Shown piece after piece: positions 16,567 through 25,752 of a DNA stretch of 44,693 nucleotides. Source of the DNA: JAFTYO01 sp045613125. Its GTDB lineage: Bacteria; Pseudomonadota; Alphaproteobacteria; RF32; CAG-239. The position numbers and the translations under genes are program-made. The DNA lies in the NCBI GenBank assembly GCA_045613125.1, contig JAZLAM010000015.1, positions 1-44,693 on the forward strand. The letters run 5' to 3'. Each line of letters starts with the position of its first letter. The first letter of the stretch is position 1. The notes under the pieces are model-generated. The model had not been told where the DNA came from and made no database searches. It was given only the letters and a program-made list of their open reading frames with translations.

Positions 16567-16597
16567 TGTATATCCTCATATTGTAAATATCTGACTC

Positions 16598-16626
16598 ATT
16601 AGAGCATATAAAAAATAATATTGCAA
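16598..16626 (-). promoter_or_regulatory. Promoter of the SNase-tsaE-hprK-mla-radA-cvpA unit
   Basis: On the minus strand TTGCAA (16626-16621) is followed by a 17-bp spacer and TCTAAT (16603-16598), 31 bp before the start codon. It lies in the 63-bp gap after batD, which shows no terminator, so read-through from the bat genes is also possible. Confidence 0.55.
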
Positions 16627-16629
16627 TAC

Positions 16630-18324
16630 CTATTCATATAATTTGGGTAAAGGAGTTTCTTTTTTATTTGATAATTTCTTTTTTTTAGCTATTTGTTTGT
16701 AACTATCAACAAACATCTTCGCATCCCAAATTTGACTATCTTGCGGATTATATAATTTTGCTATAAGAATATCTATCTGTTTGGCAAAATTCACATCATT
16801 TGAAGCTTTGGCTATATCATTTAACGTTGTAATATTTATATCAGAGTAAAAAGCAATTCCCCAAGAAATCAAGGCATCTCTTAAAGCTCGAAAATCTTCG
16901 GAATAAGCTTTTTTAGTTATAAAATCAGGATATTTTCTTTGTTCACATTGAGGCTTAAGTTCTTTATTTTGACGACACTTAAATATATGATAACCCAATA
17001 ACATCCCAAGCACAAAAACTAAAAGTGCCATAAACATAATTTGAACCAAGCTAAAAAATTGTCCGCCATGAGTAGTAGATTGAATAGGTAGACGTGAAGT
17101 CTCATCATTTGCAGATTCTGTTAATATGTTTTTCGTATAAGGATTTGGTTTAACTACAATTTTTTGTGCCTTAATTTCAGCAACTTCAATCTGTTGCTTA
17201 TTAACATTAAACCATTCAAGTTTTATTGCCGGCAAAGTTATCTCACCTGATGTTTGCGGTATATATACATTCACAACCTTTTGTACAGCCACAGGCTCTC
17301 CATTCACCAATTCAGCATATACCGTACTTTTTTGTGGATATTGCTTTAAATCTTTAGCATTTTCAAAATTTATTTCAGGCAATTGCGTATCTGTAACACC
17401 GACAGCCCTAAGCTCTATCTCTCGACTAAAAGCCTCTCCTTCAACAAATTCGCTATTATCTGTAAATTCTGCCTTAATTTCTACATTTTGTGCCGGCAAC
17501 CACCATTTACCTTTATATCCAGTCGGCACAGGAAGGATCTCTATATTTTTTGCCGGAGCAAATAAGTTTACAGGAACTTCAAACCCAAATTTTGATGGAA
17601 AACCTATGTTCAAACTAAACATATTACCGGCAAATATTCCGCCTCCGTTATCAGATAGGGTATATCCGTCAAATCTAACTGCCGGAATCATAAGATTACC
17701 ACTTTTTTGCGCAAATAAAGCATATTTAAAAATCAACTCTCTGACATTTTTACCATTTACATATTTTGATACTACATCAGGTTGACCAAGTTTTTTTATA
17801 ATCCATTCATCTGAACTATCAAATACAGGCTCAGATCCCTGCAAACCTCCTATATCTGTAAGAATAACATCATAAATTATCATTTCTTGAACATAAGGAG
17901 TTTTCTTATCTTTAATTTCTGTTCTTATTGAATAAGAAGGCTCTTTATCTACAGAAACTCTCCCTTCACTTCCTTCTGGCAAAACTTCTATTTCTATTTC
18001 ATTGGAAAAATCTTTACCAACTTGAATTGACGGGATTTTTTGTTTACCTTCATTTTTTGCGGCAAGCATTATTTGCCATTTTGTAGTCGAACTTGTTTTA
18101 GAATTTACCACATAACTACTATGAGAAACAGAAGTGGAATACACATTATAATTAGAATTTAATATGCTAAAATCAGGTTTTTCTTTTATATTTTCATCAG
18201 CCGTTAAAGTTAAAACAAACAAATCACCTTGAGGTATAATATTTTTATTTACACTTGCTTTTATATTAGCTGCATCAACGTCAAAACTGAATAATAAAAC
18301 GATAATAAACAATATTTTTTTCAT
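16630..18324 (-). CDS. batD: BatD family membrane protein
   Basis: The BatD (oxygen-tolerance) family is the large periplasmic partner of VWA proteins in Bat clusters. The 564 residues contain a signal peptide (MKKILFIIVLLFSFDVDA), a long beta-rich periplasmic region with repeated immunoglobulin-like patterns, one membrane segment (about 423-448), and a cytoplasmic tail of about 115 residues. The start at 18324 was preferred over an ATG four codons upstream because GGAG lies between them at correct spacing and the signal peptide then begins MKK. It starts one base after the stop of the preceding VWA-TPR gene. Confidence 0.85.
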   Translation of the reverse strand: MKKILFIIVLLFSFDVDAANIKASVNKNIIPQGDLFVLTLTADENIKEKPDFSILNSNYNVYSTSVSHSSYVVNSKTSSTTKWQIMLAAKNEGKQKIPSIQVGKDFSNEIEIEVLPEGSEGRVSVDKEPSYSIRTEIKDKKTPYVQEMIIYDVILTDIGGLQGSEPVFDSSDEWIIKKLGQPDVVSKYVNGKNVRELIFKYALFAQKSGNLMIPAVRFDGYTLSDNGGGIFAGNMFSLNIGFPSKFGFEVPVNLFAPAKNIEILPVPTGYKGKWWLPAQNVEIKAEFTDNSEFVEGEAFSREIELRAVGVTDTQLPEINFENAKDLKQYPQKSTVYAELVNGEPVAVQKVVNVYIPQTSGEITLPAIKLEWFNVNKQQIEVAEIKAQKIVVKPNPYTKNILTESANDETSRLPIQSTTHGGQFFSLVQIMFMALLVFVLGMLLGYHIFKCRQNKELKPQCEQRKYPDFITKKAYSEDFRALRDALISWGIAFYSDINITTLNDIAKASNDVNFAKQIDILIAKLYNPQDSQIWDAKMFVDSYKQIAKKKKLSNKKETPLPKLYE

Positions 18325-18325
18325 G

Positions 18326-20047
18326 TTATTCTCCATATCTGTTTTTTAAATACTCTTTTTGAATAAAAGCCTTTAACAAGCCTCCTTTATCTTCAGGTAT
18401 TTCTCTAAATTTTTGAACTCTTGCTTGAACTTCTTCATCATATTTTTCATCATCGGAACCTGTTTTTGCTTGTACTCTCGGTACCTTTTGCTCCTCAGTA
18501 CTATTATTCATATTTGTACTTTGATTATTCTCCTGATTTTCTTCAGAATTATCTTTACTTTCTTCATCTTGTTGCTCATCTTGAGCTTGAGCGGAAGCCA
18601 TTGCATTTTGCATCTGAACTTCTTGATTATTTTTATCTTCATTTTCATTTTGTTCTTGTTCGGCAGTTTCATTCTGCTCGCTTGAATTATTATTTTTTTC
18701 TTGTTCCTGCTGATTTTGATTTTTATTTTTCTGATTTTCTTGCTTTTTATCTTGTTTTTGATTCTTAGAATTATTTTGTTGCTGTTGTTTTTTTAAATAT
18801 TCCAAATTAAACTTTGCATCTTCATGGTTTTTATCAATTTCTAAAACTTTTTCATAAGTTTTTATAGCATCATCAAGCTTACCGCTTTTTGCTAACGCAT
18901 TACCATAGTTATACATAGATTGCACATCTTTCTTATCAACTAAAAGTTTTGCAGCTGTTTCGTAATCACCCGATTTATAATACGCAATAGCTTTCCATTT
19001 AGAATCATTAAATTTCTGTGCAGCTTTATCATATTGTTTACTTTCAAAATCTTTCATCGCAAGTTGATTATCGCTAAAAATAAAACCCGCTTGCGCTGTT
19101 GAAGTTATACAGCAAAACAAAATTAAAGCAAGGACACCTTTTCTAAAAAAGCTTAAAATACAAATTACCGGTATCAACATCAAATACCATCCATAATCTT
19201 GCCAGTCAGCCGTTTTATTTTTTCCCTTTTTAAAATTATTTTCATTGGCCAAAATATTATCTACAATTGAAGTAATATCATCTGTTGCTTCCAATAATTG
19301 GCCATTACCGGCTTCAGCAATTTGTTCCAATTTGATATTTTTTTGCATACTCATATTTACAATACTGATAATATATCCTTGCTTTCCTGCTTTACTGGCT
19401 TCATCTAAACATGCACCAAAATTCATACCGACATCACCGGTATAAACAAATACAAAACCGGTTAAATAGCCTGCATCTTTAACACTTTTTACAGCTAAAG
19501 AAATTGCTCTGTCAAGCCTATCTCCATTTACCGGCATAATATCCGTACTAATGGCATCAAGCAAATTAATAACAAGTTTATGATCCGTCGATAAAGGTGA
19601 AATCAAAAAAGGTTCTTGAGTATATACAATAAGACCACTTTCTGAAGATTTAAGCTGATTTAACAACTGAGTTATTTCTATTTTTGCTCTTTGTAAACGA
19701 TTTGGCTTAATATCTGTTTGTAGCATATCTGACGATAAATTCAACACAATCATTACTGGTTTTTGACTGTTTAATGTATCTGTTTCTACCTTTTTCCATG
19801 TAGGACCGGCAGCTGATAATACAGCAAATACAAGACCTAAATACATTAAAAAAACACCTGTTTTACGTTTAGAGCTTTTACCTCTTACAAGTAAAAATTC
19901 CAAAAGTTTTTTATCACACACTTTTTCCCAACTGCTCAAATTTGCAACATTTTTAAACAGATAAAAATAAAAAAACAAAGGCACAAACAATAAAAGCAAT
20001 ATCCAAGGACGCAAAAAATGAAAACTGTTTACTACTTCTACAAACAT
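18326..20047 (-). CDS. BatB-BatC fusion: VWA domain plus TPR protein
   Basis: A 573-residue protein. Two membrane segments (about 14-31 and 64-82) precede a VWA domain (about 97-270). The metal-site motif reads NLSSD (103-107) instead of DxSxS, and the matching loops (VNGDRL; VYTGD) lack the usual Thr and Asp, so metal binding is doubtful. A second hydrophobic pair follows (about 286-320, ending STAQAGF, like an internal signal sequence). Then come TPR repeats (about 323-420) and a Gln/Asn/Glu-rich low-complexity tail (420-540) typical of BatC. It is adjacent to batA (TAA directly followed by ATG) and 1 bp before batD. Confidence 0.85.
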   Translation of the reverse strand: MFVEVVNSFHFLRPWILLLLFVPLFFYFYLFKNVANLSSWEKVCDKKLLEFLLVRGKSSKRKTGVFLMYLGLVFAVLSAAGPTWKKVETDTLNSQKPVMIVLNLSSDMLQTDIKPNRLQRAKIEITQLLNQLKSSESGLIVYTQEPFLISPLSTDHKLVINLLDAISTDIMPVNGDRLDRAISLAVKSVKDAGYLTGFVFVYTGDVGMNFGACLDEASKAGKQGYIISIVNMSMQKNIKLEQIAEAGNGQLLEATDDITSIVDNILANENNFKKGKNKTADWQDYGWYLMLIPVICILSFFRKGVLALILFCCITSTAQAGFIFSDNQLAMKDFESKQYDKAAQKFNDSKWKAIAYYKSGDYETAAKLLVDKKDVQSMYNYGNALAKSGKLDDAIKTYEKVLEIDKNHEDAKFNLEYLKKQQQQNNSKNQKQDKKQENQKNKNQNQQEQEKNNNSSEQNETAEQEQNENEDKNNQEVQMQNAMASAQAQDEQQDEESKDNSEENQENNQSTNMNNSTEEQKVPRVQAKTGSDDEKYDEEVQARVQKFREIPEDKGGLLKAFIQKEYLKNRYGE

Positions 20048-21049
20048 TTATTTTCTCCTATATGCATACATCAAAAATGCTGCCAAGAAAAATGCAATAA
20101 GCAAAGGAATATAAAATAAATCTACACGAGGATATATATAGTTTTGTTCTGACATAACCGGTTCCAATAAGTCAATTTCTTTATATACATTAACCAAAGC
20201 GCCTAAACTATCTGCTCTGAAATAATGTCCTTTTGTCTCATCGGCTAATTTTTTTAGTCCAACCTCATCAAGACCGGACACCATATTACCGAAAAAAGAA
20301 CTTGCTAAAGAAGAAAATCCGTTACTGCCGACACCTATGGTGTAAACTTTTATACCTTCATTTTTTGCCATCAAAATTGCTTGCGGTAAACTAAGACTAC
20401 CATCATTATTTTCGCCATCAGTGAGCAATATAATAACTTTATTAGCCAAATTTTCCTTACTGTTTTTAAGCGTTTTAACAGCTAAACCCAACGCATCACC
20501 GATAGAGGTGGAATTTCCGGCCATTCCGGCTTGCATAGACCATAAAATTTGTTGTATTGCATGCCTGTCATATGTTAAAGGAGCTTGTAAATACGCTCTT
20601 GTGCCAAACAATATTAAACCTAACTTATCGCCTACTCTTCTCTCGGCAAAATCTGAAACTACAGCTTTTACAGCACCAAGTCTGTTTAATCTTTTCCCTT
20701 GAAAAGAAAAATCATCTTCAAGCATTGATGTAGAAATATCGGTAACCATTAAAATATCTCTTGATTTCCCCTCCACTCTTATTGGATCCCCCATAACACA
20801 AGGGCGCATTAAAGCTACAACCAAAAACAACCAAATCAAAAAAACAGTCCACCACCTAAGACTTAATTGAGTATCTGCTGAATTTTTTTTAATTTGCAGC
20901 CCTTCTTTATTTTCTATATTTATAAAATCTTGAACAAACGGAACTTTTAACGCATCACCATACAATCCCTTTACCGTTGGCAATAAATATCTTATAAGAA
21001 AAGGAAGAAAAATAAGAAAAACCAAATAAGGATATTCAAAAGTTATCAT
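20048..21049 (-). CDS. batA: BatA family VWA-domain membrane protein
   Basis: A 333-residue VWA protein of the Bat type, anchored by membrane segments near the start (about 5-22) and before the VWA domain (about 68-82), and at the C terminus (about 305-328). The metal site is intact: DISTS (104-108), NSTSIGDAL supplying the Thr, and LLTDGEN. The start at 21049 is favoured over an ATG six codons upstream because those codons contain the AGGAG ribosome site and because the ATG overlaps the TGA of the DUF4381 gene by 4 bp. The adjacent VWA protein has lost these residues, so this one probably does the metal-dependent binding. Confidence 0.9.
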   Translation of the reverse strand: MITFEYPYLVFLIFLPFLIRYLLPTVKGLYGDALKVPFVQDFINIENKEGLQIKKNSADTQLSLRWWTVFLIWLFLVVALMRPCVMGDPIRVEGKSRDILMVTDISTSMLEDDFSFQGKRLNRLGAVKAVVSDFAERRVGDKLGLILFGTRAYLQAPLTYDRHAIQQILWSMQAGMAGNSTSIGDALGLAVKTLKNSKENLANKVIILLTDGENNDGSLSLPQAILMAKNEGIKVYTIGVGSNGFSSLASSFFGNMVSGLDEVGLKKLADETKGHYFRADSLGALVNVYKEIDLLEPVMSEQNYIYPRVDLFYIPLLIAFFLAAFLMYAYRRK

Positions 21050-21489
21050 AAATTTTCTCCTATCCAAGCTTTTACATAATTTCTAATTACTCTATATATT
21101 TCTTTATCATATAGTTTATGATTTTGCACGTAAGGTGCATAAACAAGCAACTCAGCAGCCTGACCATTTATTTTTATTTTACAATGATCATTCAAAAATT
21201 TAATCCATTCATTTCCGAACAAACTAACTGCACTTTTATATTTATACAAGCAAACTCTTCTTAAAATTTCTGAAATTTTTATTATTGATTGAATATCATC
21301 TTTTGTAGCTTTGTTTAACAAACTTAAAGCATAATATTTTTTACTTTTAGCATAAAGATATTTAGACAATCGATATGCAAAATAAACCACAATCGGAATC
21401 AATATAACAAAATACCAACCATACCCCATAGGAAACCAGCATATAGGATCAGGAAGATGCATATCTTTTAGTAACGGTAAATTATCCAT
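21046..21489 (-). CDS. DUF4381 family protein of the Bat cluster
   Basis: A 147-residue protein with the family pattern near the start, LLKDMHLPDPICWFPMGYGW, then a membrane segment (about 25-42) and a helical cytoplasmic domain. DUF4381 genes usually sit between DUF58 and BatA genes, so the position fits, but here no DUF58 or MoxR gene lies upstream. Its molecular role is unknown. Its stop overlaps the batA start by 4 bp (ATGA), indicating translational coupling. Confidence 0.85.
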   Translation of the reverse strand: MDNLPLLKDMHLPDPICWFPMGYGWYFVILIPIVVYFAYRLSKYLYAKSKKYYALSLLNKATKDDIQSIIKISEILRRVCLYKYKSAVSLFGNEWIKFLNDHCKIKINGQAAELLVYAPYVQNHKLYDKEIYRVIRNYVKAWIGENL

Positions 21490-21578
21490 ATCTCAACCTC
21501 TAGCAATAAGTATAAATTTATGCTAAAATCTTTTAAATATCAATATACTTTAATCTAAATATACACTTTACACACAAA

Positions 21579-22520
21579 TTACATCCCTGTTTTTTGATTT
21601 AATTTTAAAATATCAATAACAGAAAAAATCGTCATAAATTGTTCAAAAACTTTGTAAATTTGCTTTTCTCGTAAATTACTTTTAAATAAAGAACATGGCT
21701 CAAACATATTTTCTCTGGTATTTATTGCTATCAAAACTTTATTTTCATTAAAACTAAATTGTATATTAGTTCCCCCATATAGTTCTTTAAGCTTTAACAT
21801 TCTTTCCATAAAAGCCGTAGTCAATAAATATCTGGCTTCAATCTGATTTTGAGAATATGCTTCAAAACTACTTTCAAATCTAACATCTTCCAATGCAACT
21901 TTTTGAAAACCTCTGTGTTTATTTAAGGAGTTCATTATTCCTCTGTCTTTTACCACAAAAGTATGATGTAAAAACTTCTTATTCATATCAAGTTCAAGAA
22001 CGACACCTAAAAAAGCTATAACATTATATCTTGTTTTCATATGCCATACATGGTTACTAATAAGCTTTTCTTCACAAATTCTGACACCTACCCCATTATA
22101 TAATCCAGAAAAACAATCATCTGTATGCAGTTCATCAAAATCAGGAAATATATAACTGTCTCTTATATCATAATATGATAAACCTTCTTCCGGCTCATAC
22201 CTAAAGCCAGCAAAAAATTTCATAAACATGTTCATTATATCGGTTTTTGCCTCTTTTTTATAATTCGCAAAAGGAGCTCTTAAAACATAAACCGTAATTG
22301 TATAAATTCCACCAATAACATATGCACTAAAATCATTTGCACCACAATAATTCCAAACAAGTCTAATCATTACCGGCACAATAAACAAAGACATTAAAAT
22401 GAGTATTGTAAAATTTGTTACATACTTTTTTCTTATTTTTTCTTTTTTAAACATCAGCGGATATATATTACGCCAATAATATTCATCAAATTTAGCTCTG
22501 ATTTCATTTGTAGATTGCAT
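21579..22520 (-). CDS. DUF3137 family membrane protein
   Basis: A 313-residue protein of unknown function. The N-terminal 35 residues are basic and helical; two membrane segments follow (about 36-55 and 64-80), then a long soluble domain. DUF3137 genes commonly lie next to lemA, as here: the lemA TAA and this ATG share one base (TAATG). FSGLYNGVGVRICEEKL and RYLLTTAFMERMLKL fall where the family is best conserved. The family name is inferred from context and general pattern. Confidence 0.75.
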   Translation of the reverse strand: MQSTNEIRAKFDEYYWRNIYPLMFKKEKIRKKYVTNFTILILMSLFIVPVMIRLVWNYCGANDFSAYVIGGIYTITVYVLRAPFANYKKEAKTDIMNMFMKFFAGFRYEPEEGLSYYDIRDSYIFPDFDELHTDDCFSGLYNGVGVRICEEKLISNHVWHMKTRYNVIAFLGVVLELDMNKKFLHHTFVVKDRGIMNSLNKHRGFQKVALEDVRFESSFEAYSQNQIEARYLLTTAFMERMLKLKELYGGTNIQFSFNENKVLIAINTRENMFEPCSLFKSNLREKQIYKVFEQFMTIFSVIDILKLNQKTGM

Positions 22521-23080
22521 TATTTAAAGAACTCCATACTATCTATTGCTTTTTTAGCAGAATCTTCTGCTTCAAAAAAGGGCATATCAGCTTTAACACC
22601 TATTATACCGGCGATAACATTTCCAGGAAAAATCTCAACTGCATTTTTCAAATCATTAACACTGGCATTATAAAACCTACGGGCAGCGGCAATATGTTCT
22701 TCCACCTCGTTAAAACTTTGCATAGCTTGTATCATTGTTTGATTAGATTTTAAATCCGGATAATTTTCAACCGAAAACCAAAAATCTTTAAGCTTACTGT
22801 CAATTAAATTGTTAAGCTCCATCATTTCCTTAGGATTGCCGTCAAATGTTTTTTTCATAGCCTCTGTACGAAGGCAAACAATCTCTGTCATTAATTCTTT
22901 TTCATGTTCCATAAATTTTTTAGCCATATTAAGCAAATTAGGTATTAAATCATAACGTTTTTTAAGTTGTACATCAATTCCTGCCGTTGCTTCTTTTACT
23001 TTATTTTTCTTCTTTATAATAGACACATATAACGTATAAAATACGACAAGTAAAATTCCAAGCACAATCATCAATATCAT
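22520..23080 (-). CDS. lemA: LemA family protein
   Basis: LemA proteins are membrane-anchored helical bundles of uncertain function. The 186 residues show one N-terminal membrane segment (about 2-22) with most of the protein outside, then the family block: VKEATAGIDVQLKKRYDLIPNL, ENYPDLKSNQ, and AARRFYNASVNDLKN before FPGNVIAGI. It is the first gene of the minus group that runs through DUF3137, DUF4381, batA, batB-C and batD. A GGAG site precedes the ATG. Confidence 0.93.
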   Translation of the reverse strand: MILMIVLGILLVVFYTLYVSIIKKKNKVKEATAGIDVQLKKRYDLIPNLLNMAKKFMEHEKELMTEIVCLRTEAMKKTFDGNPKEMMELNNLIDSKLKDFWFSVENYPDLKSNQTMIQAMQSFNEVEEHIAAARRFYNASVNDLKNAVEIFPGNVIAGIIGVKADMPFFEAEDSAKKAIDSMEFFK

Positions 23081-23190
23081 TTCAAAATCTCCTCAACTGG
23101 TTAAAATAATTTTACTGCAAAATAACATTTTATTTATAATAAATCGTTAATTCTTTATTTGTATAATAACACCAAAATAGGGAATACAAA

Positions 23191-24417
23191 ATGCTAAATA
23201 TCATATTTATAACATTTTTTTTATCAGCTTTCATTATAGCTGTTTTTCAAAGTCTGTTTTTCGGCAATACCGAAATATGGACATTTTTGATAAACGAATT
23301 ATTTATGTCTGCAAAATCAGCTTTTACCATTTCTATAAATTTAACCGGCATGCTATGTTTATGGCTTGGTTTGTTAAAAATTGCGGAAAAATCAGGGCTT
23401 ACCGAACTTCTGGCTAAAGCATTAAAACCATTATTTAGAAAAATAATGCCAGAAATTCCAGATAATCATCCGGCAATAGGTTCAATGGTTATGAACATTG
23501 CCGCAAACATGCTTGGTTTAGATAACGCAGCAACCCCCATAGGACTAAAAGCCATGGAACAAATGCAAGAATTAAATAAACAAAAAGACACTGCTTCAAA
23601 TGCTCAAATTATGTTTATGGTTATCAATGCTTCTGCCGTTACCATCGTTCCGATAAGTATACTGATGTACAGAGCTGAGCTCGGTTCATCAAACCCGAGT
23701 TCTGTATTTATACCTATATTAATAGCCACATCTATCTCAACATTAGCTGGTTTTTTAGCAGTTGCTTTTACACAAAATCTTTCAATATTTAACAAAACAG
23801 TTTTTGCATATATTGGAGCTTTTATCCTTTTTATTGTGGCTATCACTTACTATTTTTATTCACTACCCACCGACACAAGAATAAAAGCCTCTGTTCATGG
23901 TAGTAATTTTATACTATTTCTTATAATTGCTCTTTTTATATCTGCTGGTGCTATAAAAAAATTAAACGTATACGAAACATTCATTAATGGTGCAAAAGAA
24001 GGTTTTGATATTGCCATAAAAATAATTCCATATTTAGTCGCTATGTTAACGGCAATTGCCGTATTCAAAGCTTCAGGTCTTATGTCGTTATTCACAGATG
24101 CAGTAGACTATATCTTGCAAAAACTAAATTGGAATACAGATTTTGTTCCAGCTCTTCCTACTGCCTTAATGAAGCCATTATCAGGAAGTGGAGCCAGAGC
24201 GATGATGATTGAAACTCTTCAAACCTACGGAGCTGACAGTTTTGAAGGTTTTGTATCATCTGTAATACAAGGATCAACAGAAACAACATTTTATGTTTTA
24301 GCCGTATATTTCGGAGCGGTAAAAATTGTAAAAACTCGTTCCGCATTACCTTGCGCCTTATTTGCAGATTTTATTGGCATTATTTCTGCTATATTACTGT
24401 CTTACCTATTTTACTAA
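23191..24417 (+). CDS. Fused SpmA-SpmB nucleoside-recognition membrane protein
   Basis: A 408-residue multi-pass protein joining two proteins that are separate in Bacillus (spore maturation SpmA and SpmB, each about 180-195 residues). The first half carries the SpmA block MVMNIAANMLGLDNAATP (99-116) followed by IGLKAMEQM. The second half carries SpmB-like IIPYLVAMLTAIAVFKASG, PLSGSGARAMM and VIQGSTETTFYVLAVYFGAV. Both belong to the gate (nucleoside recognition) domain family; the substrate is unknown and the organism is not expected to sporulate. A TATAAT element at 23162-23167 may be the -10. dtd follows 9 bp downstream. Confidence 0.9.
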   Translation: MLNIIFITFFLSAFIIAVFQSLFFGNTEIWTFLINELFMSAKSAFTISINLTGMLCLWLGLLKIAEKSGLTELLAKALKPLFRKIMPEIPDNHPAIGSMVMNIAANMLGLDNAATPIGLKAMEQMQELNKQKDTASNAQIMFMVINASAVTIVPISILMYRAELGSSNPSSVFIPILIATSISTLAGFLAVAFTQNLSIFNKTVFAYIGAFILFIVAITYYFYSLPTDTRIKASVHGSNFILFLIIALFISAGAIKKLNVYETFINGAKEGFDIAIKIIPYLVAMLTAIAVFKASGLMSLFTDAVDYILQKLNWNTDFVPALPTALMKPLSGSGARAMMIETLQTYGADSFEGFVSSVIQGSTETTFYVLAVYFGAVKIVKTRSALPCALFADFIGIISAILLSYLFY

Positions 24418-24426
24418 GGAGAAATT

Positions 24427-24864
24427 ATGAAAGTTCTATTGCAAAGAGTAAAAAAAGCTTCCGTAACAGTCGACGGACAATTAATATCTTCTATTAATAC
24501 CGGTCTTCTGATTTTTATCGGTGTCGAAAAAAATGACACTGAACTTAACGCTGATTATCTGGCAAAAAAAACTGCAAACTTACGAATTTTCGAAGATGAA
24601 CATCAAAAAATGAATCTTTCAATTCAAGATGTAAAAGGTGAAGCTCTTATCGTATCTCAATTTACACTAGCCGGTGACACTTCAAAAGGAAACCGCCCTG
24701 GTTTTGATAATGCGGCAAAACCTAAAACTGCCCTAAAAATGTATAATTATTTTTCAAAACAAATTGCAAATTATGGTATAAGCGTTAAAAACGGCATTTT
24801 TCAAGCGGACATGAAAGTTGCACTTATAAATGACGGCCCTGTTACTTTTATGCTTGAAAAATGA
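24427..24864 (+). CDS. dtd: D-aminoacyl-tRNA deacylase
   Basis: Removes D-amino acids wrongly attached to tRNA. The 145 residues match the family. Key motifs are SQFTLAGDTSKGNRPGF (77-93), which holds the active-site SQFTL, and NDGPVTF (135-141), which carries the Gly-cisPro pair that selects D-amino acids. AAGGAGA precedes the ATG. It is the second gene after spmAB. Its TGA directly abuts the stop codon of the converging gene at 24865, with no terminator between them. Confidence 0.96.
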   Translation: MKVLLQRVKKASVTVDGQLISSINTGLLIFIGVEKNDTELNADYLAKKTANLRIFEDEHQKMNLSIQDVKGEALIVSQFTLAGDTSKGNRPGFDNAAKPKTALKMYNYFSKQIANYGISVKNGIFQADMKVALINDGPVTFMLEK

Positions 24865-25752
24865 TTACTTATTCAAGGTTCTTCCTAACTCTCTGGTTTC
24901 AAGTTTTTCTTGCTCTTTATGTTCAATCTTACGGACCACCACATCTCCTGCCTGTTCAATCAGTTTTGAAAGCAAACGTGAAGCTGTATTCTGATTCTCT
25001 TCTTCGACACCAAACAAAACAAACCTGTTTTGATATTCACTGATAATTTCTTTTTCTAAACCAGCAACTTCCAAAACTAAAGCCATATGCAAACGCTTAT
25101 TACCTGCATCTAAAGCATCAACTTTGGCTTTCAATACTTTCGGAGTAATAACATAATCAGCAATTTCAATATCTTCAGTTAAGTAAAAATACGGATTATT
25201 TTCAATATATTTTTTTAATAAATTTGCATATTTTACCGATTTCGTTCCATTAAAATATTCTAAATTTTTAACATGAACCAATGCTAAATTTTCCGGATTA
25301 TTAGGTTTTATACTTACTTCTTTTTTAACATCTTCCACAATTTGTGCGACAGCTTCTATTTCATCTTTTTTTTCTACTTTACCATCCATGAACTCATGTC
25401 TTACAGAGTGTATGTTTTTTTTCAAAACTCGCCCTTTTATTTCAACACAAATCTTGTTTTCACCATCTCTTGTTGTATGAACTATCAAATCCTCAATATG
25501 CTCATCAACAATACGATATATCATCACGTTAAAATCATGATCTGATAATACCTTATAATCTCCTGCCAAATCTGATATATTTTTCACAGCTATAAAAGTG
25601 GCTTTATCAGAAGCTTTTAATCTTGTACTTGCTTTACTTTCGTTTTGCATAATTTTTTCGCAAGCTTCAGCTGAAATATTGACATACTCATCAGCCTTAG
25701 CATCCGCTACACAGAAACACAAAAGAAAAAATATGGAATATAAAAAATTCAT
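24865..25752 (-). CDS. Secreted protein with CsgG/FlgO-like middle
   Basis: A 295-residue exported protein. The signal peptide is about 20 residues (hydrophobic core, then VADAKA-DE). The second half carries a pattern seen in CsgG/FlgO/LpoB-like outer-membrane proteins: LALVHVKNLEYF, a helix ending ENNPYFYLTED, EIADYVITPKVLKAKVDAL, then MALVLEVAG and ISEYQNRFVLFG. The charged C terminus is probably helical. The ATG at 25752 overlaps the TAA of the preceding lipoprotein (TAATG); an ATG three codons earlier is possible. The family assignment is inference. Confidence 0.65.
   Translation of the reverse strand: MNFLYSIFFLLCFCVADAKADEYVNISAEACEKIMQNESKASTRLKASDKATFIAVKNISDLAGDYKVLSDHDFNVMIYRIVDEHIEDLIVHTTRDGENKICVEIKGRVLKKNIHSVRHEFMDGKVEKKDEIEAVAQIVEDVKKEVSIKPNNPENLALVHVKNLEYFNGTKSVKYANLLKKYIENNPYFYLTEDIEIADYVITPKVLKAKVDALDAGNKRLHMALVLEVAGLEKEIISEYQNRFVLFGVEEENQNTASRLLSKLIEQAGDVVVRKIEHKEQEKLETRELGRTLNK

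Noticed and set aside
20048..21067. batA start at 21067
   Set aside because: The six extra codons include the ribosome site itself; the ATG at 21049 has ideal spacing and an ATGA overlap with the preceding gene.
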